Assembly (NCBI GenBank): GCA_024698485.1
Contig: JAILRC010000055.1
Coordinates: 1-45,111, forward strand
Length of the DNA: 45,111 bases
Reading direction: 5' to 3'
DNA from: Lachnospiraceae bacterium
Lineage (GTDB): Bacteria > Bacillota > Clostridia > Lachnospirales > Lachnospiraceae
Shown: one piece after another, positions 36,070-44,905 of the stretch
Position numbering within the stretch: the first letter of the stretch is position 1
Layout: every line of letters begins with the position of its first letter
The notes under the pieces: generated by a model
Database searches by the model: none
Seen by the model: only the letters and a program-made list of their open reading frames with translations
What the model was told of the DNA's origin: nothing
Translations under genes and position numbers: made by a program

Positions 36070-37375
36070 AAAAAGAATGATCATCAGAAACGGACACCTC
36101 ATTGACACTGCAGCAGGCATCGATGGGGTGTATGATCTGTTTGTGACGGACGGAAAGATTGCGGGAGTCACAAAAGGAGAAATGCAGGAAGGCTTCGAGA
36201 ATGCCGAAGTCATTGATGCTACGGGGCTATGGGTTTTCCCGGGACTCATTGACCTTCATGTGCATTTCAGAGAACCCGGTTTCGAGTACAAAGAGACCAT
36301 AGAAACAGGGGCAAAGGCTGCTGCTGCGGGAGGGTTCACCACCGTATGCATGATGCCCAATACCAAGCCTGTGACAGATACGCCCGAAAAGATAAGAGCG
36401 GCGGTTGAGAAGGCTGCCAAGGTTACAAAGATCAACGTTCTTCCCATAGGCGCCATCACTGTGGGCCAAGAGGGAAAGGAACTTACGGACATTCGTGGAA
36501 TGAAGCTTGCCGGAGCCTGCGCTGTCAGTGAGGACGGTAAATCTGTAATGGATCCGGAACTCATGAGACGCGCCATGGAGTTGGCCGCAAAGGAAGACAT
36601 CGCGGTGTTCGACCATTGTGAAGATGCCACTCTTGTAAAGGGCGGCGTAATGAACGAAGGCAAGCGTTCAAAGGAACTGGGACTGCCCGGCATAGCAAAC
36701 CGTGTGGAAGAGATCATCGAAGAAAGAGACATTAAAATCGCAGAAGAGACGGGAGCGAGACTTCATCTTTGCCATTGCACCACAGCGGGCTCAACTGTCC
36801 TTTTAAAGAAAGCAAAAGAAAAATACGATAACATCACGGGAGAGACCTGCCCTCATTACATAGCTCTTACGGAAGAGAATATTCCGGGAGATTTTGGAAA
36901 TTTCAAGATGAATCCCCCTTTAAGGACCGAGAAGGACAGGCTTGCTCTCAAGGAGGCAGTCACAACGGGAGATATGGATGTGATATCCACGGATCACGCC
37001 CCTCATTCAAAAGAGGAAAAGGAGCAGTCATTCCTTAAGGCTCCCTTTGGCATAGTGGGACTGGAGACTTCTTTTGCCGTGTGCTATACGGAACTTGTTA
37101 AGAACGGCAGGATGACTTTAAGTGAACTTATAGATCGCATGAGCGCGAAGCCTGCCCGGATCTTAAAAAGGAAAGCCGGAAGTCTGCAGGTGGGTTATCC
37201 CGCAGACATTGCCATTGTCGACATCGACGAAGAATATGAAATAGATCCCGGGACATTCAAGTCCAAAGGGGTTAACACTCCGTTTACCGGTAAAAAGGTG
37301 TTCGGAAGGATAAAATATACATTTGCCGGAGGTTATAAAGTTTATGATCAAGAAGCTGATCGAAGAGATCGTTAA
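36062..37375 (+). CDS. pyrC: dihydroorotase (type I)
   Basis: PyrC closes carbamoyl-aspartate to dihydroorotate in pyrimidine synthesis. The metal site DLHVHFREPG near residue 60 starts the barrel; FDHCED, LHLCHCTT and STDHAPHS supply further ligands. Length 437 is normal for the type I enzyme. It overlaps the truA-like gene at its start and pyrF at its end, so translation of the block is coupled. Confidence 0.96.
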   Translation: MTEKRMIIRNGHLIDTAAGIDGVYDLFVTDGKIAGVTKGEMQEGFENAEVIDATGLWVFPGLIDLHVHFREPGFEYKETIETGAKAAAAGGFTTVCMMPNTKPVTDTPEKIRAAVEKAAKVTKINVLPIGAITVGQEGKELTDIRGMKLAGACAVSEDGKSVMDPELMRRAMELAAKEDIAVFDHCEDATLVKGGVMNEGKRSKELGLPGIANRVEEIIEERDIKIAEETGARLHLCHCTTAGSTVLLKKAKEKYDNITGETCPHYIALTEENIPGDFGNFKMNPPLRTEKDRLALKEAVTTGDMDVISTDHAPHSKEEKEQSFLKAPFGIVGLETSFAVCYTELVKNGRMTLSELIDRMSAKPARILKRKAGSLQVGYPADIAIVDIDEEYEIDPGTFKSKGVNTPFTGKKVFGRIKYTFAGGYKVYDQEADRRDR

Positions 37376-38261
37376 AAAGGATGCACCTATAGTAGTGGGA
37401 CTCGATCCCATGCTCACATTTGTTCCCGAGTATCTTAAGAAACGTTCCTTTGAAGAATACGGACAGACTCTTGAAGGGGTTTCCGATGCCATATGGCGTT
37501 ACAATATGCAACTGATCGATGCCGTCTGCGATCTCGTTCCTGCTGTAAAACCCCAGATCGCAATGTACGAGCAGTTCGGTCTTCCGGGACTGGAGACTTA
37601 CTTAAAGACTGTAAAGTATGCAAAGGAAAAGGGACTCATCGTCATTGCCGACGTCAAGAGAGGCGACATAGGTTCCACATCCGCAGCTTATGCTACGGCT
37701 CATCTCGGAAAGATCAAGGTGGAAGATAACGAGTTCGAGCCTTTTGGAAGTGATTTTGCCACCGTCAATCCCTACCTCGGAACCGACGGTGTTAAGCCTT
37801 TTGTCGATGCCTGCAACGAGTTCGACAAGGGCATATTCGTTCTGGTGAAGACATCCAATCCTTCATCCGGAGAATTCCAGGACAGAGAGATCGACGGCCG
37901 TCCTCTTTACGAGCATGTGGCTGAGAAGGTTGTGGAGTGGGGCTCTGCTTCCATGGACGGCGCTTATTCCAACGTCGGCGCTGTTGTGGGCGCTACCTAT
38001 CCCGAAATGGGAGCGAAACTCAGAAAACTCATGCCCAACACCTACATCCTTGTTCCGGGCTACGGTGCACAGGGAGGAAAGGGCAAAGATCTTAAGGTCT
38101 TCTTTAACAATGACGGTCTCGGAGCCATCGTAAACTCCTCCAGAGGCATCATTGCGGCTTACAAGCAGGAAGACTACAGGAAGTTCGGCGATACAGGCTT
38201 TGCGGATGCAGCAAGAGCAGCAGTTCTTGCCATGAAGAAGGATATTAAGGATAACATCTAG
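37344..38261 (+). CDS. pyrF: orotidine-5'-phosphate decarboxylase (type 2)
   Basis: PyrF decarboxylates OMP to UMP, the last step of the pathway. The catalytic Asp/Lys array is seen in VIADVKRGDIGSTSAAYA. The longer (305-residue) form and the PGYGAQGGKG phosphate loop mark subfamily 2. ATG 37344 is chosen because GGAGG lies 10 bases upstream and the protein then starts at MIKKLIEEIV; an in-frame ATG earlier is inside pyrC. It overlaps pyrC by 32 bases. Confidence 0.95.
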   Translation: MIKKLIEEIVKKDAPIVVGLDPMLTFVPEYLKKRSFEEYGQTLEGVSDAIWRYNMQLIDAVCDLVPAVKPQIAMYEQFGLPGLETYLKTVKYAKEKGLIVIADVKRGDIGSTSAAYATAHLGKIKVEDNEFEPFGSDFATVNPYLGTDGVKPFVDACNEFDKGIFVLVKTSNPSSGEFQDREIDGRPLYEHVAEKVVEWGSASMDGAYSNVGAVVGATYPEMGAKLRKLMPNTYILVPGYGAQGGKGKDLKVFFNNDGLGAIVNSSRGIIAAYKQEDYRKFGDTGFADAARAAVLAMKKDIKDNI

Positions 38262-38269
38262 GAGCAAAA

Positions 38270-39937
38270 ATGTTTACCGTATTTTTTGATCACACGACCA
38301 AGACGGCGGAGTTTCCCTCGTCTGCTTTTGAAAATGACGATATCATATATGTAACGGACGGGGAGATCTTCAACTGTGAGTCCGTGGCTTCTCTGTGGAA
38401 AAAGAAAGGCTTTGAGGAGATGGTGTCGTGTCTTAACGGCTCCTTCTCTCTGGTACTTTTTGACAAGAACACGTGTGAGCTTTTCATTGCCAGAGACAGG
38501 CTGGGGGCAAAACAGCTTTATTACTCCCTTCAGGGCGACAGGCTCATGATCTCTTCCCATTTCGCACCGGTTTTCGAATTCGCGGGAAATCAGGTGGATC
38601 CCGTTGCGCTGCAGCATTATTTCACTTTCCAGTACGTTCCCGAACCCATGACCATAGGGCTTGGGGTGAAGGCTCTGAGACTTGGGCATTGGGCAAAAGC
38701 ATCGGACAGGGACTTTGAAGAAGTTGAATTCAACACCTGGAAGCCTTCACCTGTGGAAGGAAAAGACAGGGAGCAGTTTAAAAACGAGATCCGTGAGAAA
38801 CTCACATCTGCGGTTAAAAAACATCTGAAGGGTGCCGTAAATCCTGCCGCTTTCCTTTCGGGAGGTCTGGATTCTTCCATCCTTACGGCCATTGCTTCAA
38901 AAGATTTCCCCAACATGACTGCCTATACCATAGCTTTTGACATCCCCGGATTTTCGGAAGCGGAGGTGGCTGCGGAGTCTGCGAGAAAATACGGTATAAA
39001 ACACGAGATCGTGAGGTTGGGTTCACGGGATTTTAAAGAAGCAGTCCCCTTTGCGATAAAGGCTATGGGGGTTCCGGTGGCAGATCCTTCCGCAACGGCG
39101 GTTTCTCTCATAGCAAAAGCTGCTGTGGGGAAAACGGATGTGATCATTTCAGGTGAAGGCTCCGATGAACTTTGGGGCGGATATCATGTGTATAATCCCC
39201 GGGGCAGAGTACTGAAGATCATGGCTCTTCCCGGCATATTAAAGAAATTGATATGGTTTTTTGCGAGATTCCTCCCGGACGATATGAGAGGAAAGGATCT
39301 GCTGAGAAGAGGCTGTGTCCCCATTGAGAAACGCTTTGTGGGAAACACTTTCCTCTTTACCGACAGGGAAAAGAAGAAACTCCTGAAGAAATTTGATGGT
39401 CATGTACGCTTTACGGACGTTACCGCTCCTTATTACAAAGAGGCAACCGGTCTTTCGGACATGGACAAGATGCAGTACATCGATACCAACATCTGGCTTC
39501 CCGGAGACATAGATGTGGTCTGCGGCAAGGGCTGTTCCGAAAGAGGGCTTAAATGCGTAACGCCTTTTATGGACAATGAAGTCACAAGTCTTGCTGCAAC
39601 CCTGACACGGGATGAAAAACTTCAGGGAACACAAAACAAGGTGATCCTGAGAGAGGCCTTTGAGGACCTTTTGACGGGTGAGGTCAGAAACGGCGTAAAG
39701 AGAGGCTATCCCGTTCCCGTAAGGGTCTGGCTCTCCGGCGAGTTGAACGACTGGGCGAGAGGCATCATAAACAACGCCAATGTTTCGGCTTTTATCGATA
39801 AGAGAGAAGCTCTGAAACTTCTGGATAAGTGTCAAAAGAATCCGGATGATCCGGTCTGTTATCGAAAAGCATGGGCAGTGATCGTTTTCTGCCTGTGGTA
39901 CAGAGAGGTAGCGGAAGCATATGCCTCCAAGGTCTGA
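38270..39937 (+). CDS. asparagine synthase-like protein without glutaminase nucleophile
   Basis: The C-terminal domain has the ATP-pyrophosphatase loop SGGLDSS (about residues 197-203) and later SGEGSDELWGGY, as in AsnB. The N-terminal domain is cut short: it starts MFTVFFD instead of MCGI, lacks the RGPD segment, and only resumes homology at DGEIFN...FIARDRLGAKQLYY. The catalytic Cys2 of class II glutaminases is absent, and an in-frame TAA lies 18 bases upstream, so it cannot be recovered by an earlier start. It could use free ammonia, or act like beta-lactam synthetase on another substrate. TAGGAG precedes the ATG and pyrF ends 8 bases upstream. Confidence 0.87.
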   Translation: MFTVFFDHTTKTAEFPSSAFENDDIIYVTDGEIFNCESVASLWKKKGFEEMVSCLNGSFSLVLFDKNTCELFIARDRLGAKQLYYSLQGDRLMISSHFAPVFEFAGNQVDPVALQHYFTFQYVPEPMTIGLGVKALRLGHWAKASDRDFEEVEFNTWKPSPVEGKDREQFKNEIREKLTSAVKKHLKGAVNPAAFLSGGLDSSILTAIASKDFPNMTAYTIAFDIPGFSEAEVAAESARKYGIKHEIVRLGSRDFKEAVPFAIKAMGVPVADPSATAVSLIAKAAVGKTDVIISGEGSDELWGGYHVYNPRGRVLKIMALPGILKKLIWFFARFLPDDMRGKDLLRRGCVPIEKRFVGNTFLFTDREKKKLLKKFDGHVRFTDVTAPYYKEATGLSDMDKMQYIDTNIWLPGDIDVVCGKGCSERGLKCVTPFMDNEVTSLAATLTRDEKLQGTQNKVILREAFEDLLTGEVRNGVKRGYPVPVRVWLSGELNDWARGIINNANVSAFIDKREALKLLDKCQKNPDDPVCYRKAWAVIVFCLWYREVAEAYASKV

Positions 39938-39961
39938 AGATGAAATAAAGAAGGTAGAAAA

Positions 39962-40465
39962 ATGAACAATCAGCTTACAAAGTCCGACATTAAAAAAATG
40001 GAGGAAGAGATCGAGTACAGAAAGGTTGTAAAAAGATATGAACTCCTGGATGCCGTAAAGGAAGCACGAGCTCACGGTGACCTTTCGGAAAATTTTGAAT
40101 ATCATGCGGCCAAGCGCGAAAAGAATCAGAATGAAAGCCGCATCCGCTATCTTGAAAGGATGATAAAGACTGCCGAGATCATCGACGATTCTTCAAAAGA
40201 GGATGAAGTGGGCATCAACAATACGGTGGAAGTGCTGGTGGAAGAGGACAACGAAGTGGAGACCTACAGGATCGTCACCACGGTCAGGGGAGATGCTCTG
40301 AACGGTCTTGTTTCCATCGAATCACCCATCGGAAAAGCACTGCTCGGAAAAAAACAGGGCGATCGAGTTACCATAGAGGTAAACAACAACTATTCCTATG
40401 ACGTCATCATACAGAAGATCATTAAGACAAATGATGACTCAAAAGACAGGATCATGCAATTTTGA
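39962..40465 (+). CDS. greA: transcription elongation factor GreA
   Basis: GreA rescues backtracked RNA polymerase by stimulating transcript cleavage. The N-terminal coiled coil has the acidic tip (HGDLSENFEYHAAKREK) that enters the secondary channel. The C-terminal FKBP-like domain has ESPIGKALLGKKQGDRVTIEV. Length 167 is normal. It follows the AsnB-like gene by 24 bases. Its stop codon overlaps the TTG of the next open frame. Confidence 0.95.
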   Translation: MNNQLTKSDIKKMEEEIEYRKVVKRYELLDAVKEARAHGDLSENFEYHAAKREKNQNESRIRYLERMIKTAEIIDDSSKEDEVGINNTVEVLVEEDNEVETYRIVTTVRGDALNGLVSIESPIGKALLGKKQGDRVTIEVNNNYSYDVIIQKIIKTNDDSKDRIMQF

Positions 40466-40944
40466 TCAACGGGACGACACTTCAAAAAGAGCCGGATCAC
40501 ATTGAAAATTATCTCCGGATCCGGCAACTGCGCTTCGGAGACAGAGTGAATTACCGGATAAACATTATGCCCGAGATGATATTGGAAGAATATGCAGTGC
40601 TGCCTCTGCTTTTGCAGCCTATCGTTGAAAACGCCATTGTCCACGGGCTTGAGAACAAGGAACAGGACGGAAAGGTGTGGATCGCCATATATATGATGGA
40701 GGGCGATGTGAAGATAGATATTTCCGACAATGGTGGCGGCATGGACGATGAAACCATGAAAATGGTCATGAATCGTGTAAAAAATTATGAAAGGGAAAGA
40801 AATACCTCCGGCATAGCTTTATATAACATCAACAGGCGAATCAAACTCAGCTACGGAGAGGCTTACGGCCTTGAGATCACTTCCGTGCGCGGAGAGGGCA
40901 CAAGAGTCAGGATGACTCTTCCGGCAAGAAAGTTAAGCAAATAG
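40462..40944 (+). CDS. orphan HATPase domain, 5'-truncated sensor kinase fragment
   Basis: The sequence matches the C-terminal third of a LytS/YesM-type kinase: an [17 protein letters not shown] segment, N-box [16 protein letters not shown]1 ISDNGGGMD and G2 [20 protein letters not shown]. The sensor region and the His-containing QPHF box are missing, and a TGA 24 bases upstream closes the frame. The only early start is TTG at 40462, which overlaps the greA stop (TTGA). It may be a remnant left by a deletion, or a stand-alone ATPase domain expressed by coupling to greA. The ATP-binding motifs look intact. Confidence 0.65.
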   Translation: MINGTTLQKEPDHIENYLRIRQLRFGDRVNYRINIMPEMILEEYAVLPLLLQPIVENAIVHGLENKEQDGKVWIAIYMMEGDVKIDISDNGGGMDDETMKMVMNRVKNYERERNTSGIALYNINRRIKLSYGEAYGLEITSVRGEGTRVRMTLPARKLSK

Positions 40945-41032
40945 TGAACGAGCGTTAATCTTTTGTTGGAGTTTATCTGCTAAAATACCAAAAAAGTCTG
41001 ATATGGGAAAAGACTTAAGAAAGGTGATCAGT

Positions 41033-42775
41033 ATGAAAAACATTTCCGTCAGAATCAAACTTCTTTTGTGTACCGTGCCTTCATTGATCGCATTGATCGC
41101 TTCCATAATTGCTTTTGCTGTTATGCTGAATCAGACTTATGCCGAAGCTCAGAACGTATACTTTGATACTCTGTATAAAGTAAACAGCCTGCTATTAAAT
41201 GCGGACAGAGATTTCTATCAGGCAATGCAGGCTGCCACTTCGCAGCATCATATGGCGAGACCCGGTGAGGCTTTCGATAATTCCAAGAACGAGAGCAACC
41301 GCAAGGATTACGAGAACAACGTAAAACAGGTCAGAGATCGTGTGGATCAGGCTCAGGGTATTGCGAAGGACATTGATTCACTCTATCTCGAAACAACTGA
41401 TGCTAACGGAAAAACCTTTAAAAAGATATATGAGGAATTCAATTCCAAGTTTGACAAATGGTATGCCGGCTTTGATTCCAAGGCTCCCACAAGCGAAGAT
41501 TCCAAGTTCAATAACTTTTCGGGCATCTTTGAAGAAGCGAGAGAAGATCTGAACAGCCTTCAGGAGATCACTGAAACATGGGCGGATTCCAGAAACGGAG
41601 ATCTTCAGGGAAAGATACAGAATTCACTTTTGGCACTTGTGGTTATATTCGGTATCCTTACAGTCTTCATCGTTCTCCTTACCGCATATGTCATCAGGAA
41701 CATCATCAAGGGCGTCAGCGGTGTTACCGATAATATGGTGATCCTGGCACAGAATGACCTTACGGTGGAAGTTAAGGAAGATGATGCGAAGGATGAGATC
41801 GGTAAGATGAACAACGCATTTGCAACATTTAAGAACAATCTCCACGGTGCGGTTTCCACCATGAACGAGGCTTCCAACAATCTTGCCGATGCTTTTGTCA
41901 CCATGCAGGATAAGACAAATTCCGCTCAGCACTCCATGAGAGAGATCAGCAAGGCGGCATATGAACTTGCTACCGCCGCTACCACTCAGGCCGAAGATAT
42001 TGCGGACATCGTTACCGACATGAACGAGCTCAACAACATCATGACACGTTCCGTAAATACGGCAGAATCTCTTACGGAAGCCAGCAACGCCATTGACGGT
42101 GTTACGAAGAAGGGCAATGATACGGTCGATGAACTTGCTCACATCAATACAGCAAGCCTTGAGGTATTCGGTAAGATCTTTGAAGCCATTGAGAGCATCA
42201 AGACTCAGGGCGATAAGATCAGTGAGGCATCGGGACTTATCTCCGGCATAGCAAATCAGACCAACCTCCTTTCACTCAACGCCAGCATCGAAGCTGCACG
42301 TGCGGGAGAGCAGGGACGCGGTTTCGCGGTTGTTGCGGAAGAGATCAGAAAACTTTCGGATGAATCCAAGACAAATGTAGATGTGATCCTCAGCATCCTT
42401 CAAGAACTCACCGAGGCTACGGGACTTGCCACAAGGCTTTCCGATGAGGTTAAGGACTACGTTAGCAAACAGAACTCTTCCGTTGAAGAGACAAGAAACG
42501 CGTTCAAGAACATCGTTTCTACCGTTGACAGTGTAAACGCTGCCATCGATGAGATCGAGAGCATCAATAAGATCCTTGAACAGAAGGTTACGGACATTGC
42601 CGGATCGGTTGAAAGCCTTTCCTCCATTTCCGAAGAAAACGCAGCTACGGCAGAGGAACTTTCTTCAACATCCGAACTTGTTAAGAAGAGTGTTAACGAT
42701 CTTGTTGAGACTCAGGAGAATGTGGGTAACTCTTCCGAGAATCTTAATAACATCGTAAAACAGTTCAAACTGTAG
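41033..42775 (+). CDS. methyl-accepting chemotaxis protein
   Basis: This is a chemoreceptor that controls CheA. One membrane helix lies at about residues 8-30, then a ligand domain of about 165 residues rich in helices, a second membrane helix (about 198-221), a HAMP domain and the long signalling coiled coil. The hairpin tip is [20 protein letters not shown] followed by [19 protein letters not shown] 41033 is preferred because AAAGGTGAT lies just before it; ATG 41003 has no ribosome-binding site. No che gene is adjacent. A terminator follows. Confidence 0.94.
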   Translation: MKNISVRIKLLLCTVPSLIALIASIIAFAVMLNQTYAEAQNVYFDTLYKVNSLLLNADRDFYQAMQAATSQHHMARPGEAFDNSKNESNRKDYENNVKQVRDRVDQAQGIAKDIDSLYLETTDANGKTFKKIYEEFNSKFDKWYAGFDSKAPTSEDSKFNNFSGIFEEAREDLNSLQEITETWADSRNGDLQGKIQNSLLALVVIFGILTVFIVLLTAYVIRNIIKGVSGVTDNMVILAQNDLTVEVKEDDAKDEIGKMNNAFATFKNNLHGAVSTMNEASNNLADAFVTMQDKTNSAQHSMREISKAAYELATAATTQAEDIADIVTDMNELNNIMTRSVNTAESLTEASNAIDGVTKKGNDTVDELAHINTASLEVFGKIFEAIESIKTQGDKISEASGLISGIANQTNLLSLNASIEAARAGEQGRGFAVVAEEIRKLSDESKTNVDVILSILQELTEATGLATRLSDEVKDYVSKQNSSVEETRNAFKNIVSTVDSVNAAIDEIESINKILEQKVTDIAGSVESLSSISEENAATAEELSSTSELVKKSVNDLVETQENVGNSSENLNNIVKQFKL

Positions 42776-42794
42776 AAGGTATTTGGGATATAGA

Positions 42795-42818
42795 CGCCGG
42801 GCAATGCCCGGCGTTTTT
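42795..42818 (+). terminator. rho-independent terminator after the chemoreceptor gene
   Basis: CGCCGGGC-AAT-GCCCGGCG is a perfect 8-bp GC stem followed by TTTTT. Confidence 0.93.
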
Positions 42819-42890
42819 GCATAAGCCGATTGATGTTGCAAGAGCACCAACGCCTGCTTCCGTTAACACATCCTTAACATTAACTTAATG

Positions 42891-42918
42891 TTGCATATCA
42901 TGTAAAATATGATATTAT
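42891..42918 (+). promoter_or_regulatory. promoter candidate for the DegV gene
   Basis: TTGCAT and TATTAT are separated by 16 bases. A 7-bp inverted repeat (ATATCAT / ATGATAT) lies in and around the spacer. Confidence 0.5.
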
Positions 42919-42969
42919 ATTAGGGAACATTGTTGTTTATATTTTATGTGTACAGGAATGGAGCAAAAA

Positions 42970-43839
42970 ATGGCAGAATACGTAATTTCTACTGATTCAA
43001 CAGCGGATCTTCCGCTTGAATATTCAAAAGAACACAATATAGTTATCCAGGACTTGAGCTTCTCTTTCGGCGACGAAATGTACAGAGGTCTGTCGGACAT
43101 GGAGCCCGCAACTTTCTACAAGAGAATGAGAGACGGCGATGTTGCCAAGACAAACGCATGCATCCCCGGTAATGTTAGAGCATCCTTCGAAGAGATCCTG
43201 AAATCCGGAAAGGATATCCTTCACATTTCATTCTCATCAGGTCTCAGCGCAAGCTACAACGTTGTAAAGATCGTTGCCGAAGAACTCGCCACGGAATTCC
43301 CCGACAGAAAGATCGCAGTCATCGACTCCCTTGCAGCAGCACCCGGACAGGGCCTGCTGGTACACTATTGTGTACTGAACCACGAAAAAGGTATGGGATT
43401 TGATGAGAACGTGAAGGCAATGGAAGATCTCAAACTTCATGTTTGCCATGAGTTCACCGTTGAAGATCTCAAGTACCTTGCAAGAGGAGGAAGGATCTCT
43501 AAGACAACGGCCGTGCTCGGAACCATCATCAATGTAAAACCTGTGCTTCACGTGGATAACGAGGGACATCTCATCAACATTGCCAAGGTGAGAGGACGCA
43601 AGCAGTCCTTAAATGCTTTGGTGGACAACATGGGTACACACCTTTGCGATGATTTTAAGAATGATATCGTATTCATCGGACATGGTGACAGCCTTGCAGA
43701 TGCGGAATATGTAAGAGATCTTGTAAAAGAGCGCTACGGGATCAACAACTTTATGATCAACTACATTTGCCCTACCATCGGTGCTCATTCAGGCCCGGGA
43801 ACCATCGCATTGTTCTATTTGGGAAAGAGCAGAGAGTAA
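42970..43839 (+). CDS. DegV family fatty-acid-binding protein
   Basis: DegV (FakB-type) proteins bind a fatty acid and present it to FakA kinase in some Firmicutes. The sequence opens YVISTDSTADLP, and includes SGLSASYN, the LKYLARGGRISKTTAVLG signature and a terminal GAHSGPGTIALFYLG. Length is 289 with ATG 42970, chosen because GGAG lies 6-7 bases before it; two upstream in-frame ATGs lack a suitable site. No fakA is adjacent. Confidence 0.9.
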   Translation: MAEYVISTDSTADLPLEYSKEHNIVIQDLSFSFGDEMYRGLSDMEPATFYKRMRDGDVAKTNACIPGNVRASFEEILKSGKDILHISFSSGLSASYNVVKIVAEELATEFPDRKIAVIDSLAAAPGQGLLVHYCVLNHEKGMGFDENVKAMEDLKLHVCHEFTVEDLKYLARGGRISKTTAVLGTIINVKPVLHVDNEGHLINIAKVRGRKQSLNALVDNMGTHLCDDFKNDIVFIGHGDSLADAEYVRDLVKERYGINNFMINYICPTIGAHSGPGTIALFYLGKSRE

Positions 43840-43888
43840 AGGAATATTACATAGAAACAAAGCAATTGCAGTTTCCATAAAAAATATG

Positions 43889-43917
43889 TTGACATTTCAC
43901 TTGTTTCGTGTTAATAT
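43889..43917 (+). promoter_or_regulatory. promoter of the infC operon
   Basis: TTGACA and TAATAT are separated by 17 bases. The sequence closely resembles the groESL promoter, including the TGTTAATAT -10 region. Confidence 0.85.
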
Positions 43918-43924
43918 CTAATTC

Positions 43925-44083
43925 TGTGTGAGGTAATCACACAAAAAAGAAGCAGAGTATCCGCTCTCGCCTCAAGCACCCGAGGGTCGCAAAGAGGTTA
44001 AATAATCTATATGATCATCAATCCTGTGAGATTGCGCTGGTATATAAATTCGGATAGTCTTGTTTCTTGTGACTATCTTTTTT
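43925..44083 (+). ncRNA. L20-type leader with attenuator, upstream of infC
   Basis: The 5' UTR of about 200 bases contains paired elements (GTGTGA/TCACAC near 43926, then a GC-rich hairpin region ending near 44000) and a terminator GATAGTC / GACTATC followed by TTTTTT (44053-44083) ahead of the coding region. This is the layout of the Firmicutes infC-rpmI-rplT leader, in which ribosomal protein L20 binds the leader and favours termination. The L20 assignment rests on operon context and arrangement. Confidence 0.7.
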
Positions 44084-44121
44084 ATTGTTTAAGTCATTCC
44101 AATGATCGGAGGTAAAAAACA

Positions 44122-44631
44122 ATTAGCGACATTCAGGTTCAGATCAATGAGCAGATAAGAGACAAAGAAGTTCGTCTTATCGGAGAAGACAATGAACAGC
44201 TCGGTATCATGGCTATCAAAGATGCTTTAGCCTATGCCGAAGAGCACGGCGTGGATCTTATTAAGATCGCACCCACAGCGAAGCCCCCTGTATGCAAGGC
44301 GATGGATTTCGGTAAGTATCGCTATGAGCAGACAAGAAGGGAGAAGGATGCCAAGAAAAAGCAGAAGGTTACGGAGATCAAAGAGATCCGTCTTTCGCCC
44401 AACATTGATGATAATGATTTAAACACTAAGGCTTCACAGGCCGCTAAATTTATTTCCCACGGTGACAGAGTGAAGGTTTCCCTTCGTTTCCGCGGAAGAG
44501 AAATGGCTCATATGAATTCAGGAAAGGAGATCCTTGATACTTTTTATGACAAGATCAAGGACACCGCATCCATAGAGAAGCCCGCAAAGATGGAAGGAAG
44601 AAGCATGATCATGTTTCTTTGCAAGAAATGA
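44122..44631 (+). CDS. infC: translation initiation factor IF-3, ATT start codon
   Basis: IF-3 keeps 30S subunits free and proofreads the start codon. The product has the N-terminal QINEQIRDKEVRLIGEDNEQLG stretch, a lysine-rich linker, and the C-domain SLRFRGREMAHMNSGKEILD. These N-terminal residues lie upstream of the first ATG (44209), in the same frame. The only suitable start is ATT at 44122, placed 9 bases after GGAGG. A rare start fits infC, which in other bacteria uses AUU and is feedback-controlled by IF-3. Length 169 is normal. Confidence 0.93.
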   Translation: MSDIQVQINEQIRDKEVRLIGEDNEQLGIMAIKDALAYAEEHGVDLIKIAPTAKPPVCKAMDFGKYRYEQTRREKDAKKKQKVTEIKEIRLSPNIDDNDLNTKASQAAKFISHGDRVKVSLRFRGREMAHMNSGKEILDTFYDKIKDTASIEKPAKMEGRSMIMFLCKK

Positions 44632-44657
44632 AATAATTAGATTTGGAGGACAAAATA

Positions 44658-44855
44658 ATGCCGAAGTTAAAGACAAACAGAGCAGCAAACAAGAGATTTT
44701 CCATGACAGGTACAGGAAAGCTTAAGAGACAGAAGGCCGGAAAGCAGCACATCCTTACAAAGAAGTCCCGTGCAACAAAGAGAGATCTTCGTAAGCCTGA
44801 GACAGTTGACAGTGCAAACTTTAAGGCAGCAAAGAAGATGCTTCCTTACGCTTAA
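44658..44855 (+). CDS. rpmI: ribosomal protein L35
   Basis: A 65-residue basic protein of the 50S subunit. The sequence [24 protein letters not shown] and a C-terminal KMLPYA are characteristic. ATG 44658 follows TTGGAGGA at a good distance; an in-frame ATG 15 bases earlier is before the ribosome-binding site's optimum. It lies between infC and rplT as usual. Confidence 0.97.
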   Translation: MPKLKTNRAANKRFSMTGTGKLKRQKAGKQHILTKKSRATKRDLRKPETVDSANFKAAKKMLPYA

Positions 44856-44905
44856 TTGACAGCATCATCGTTAAAAGTACCGATTGAAATGGAGGAAAAA
44901 TAAAA

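Noticed and set aside
40955-41032. Sigma-D promoter for the chemoreceptor
   Set aside because: TAAA and TCTGATAT are present but spaced 12 bases apart instead of about 15, with a poor -10 match.
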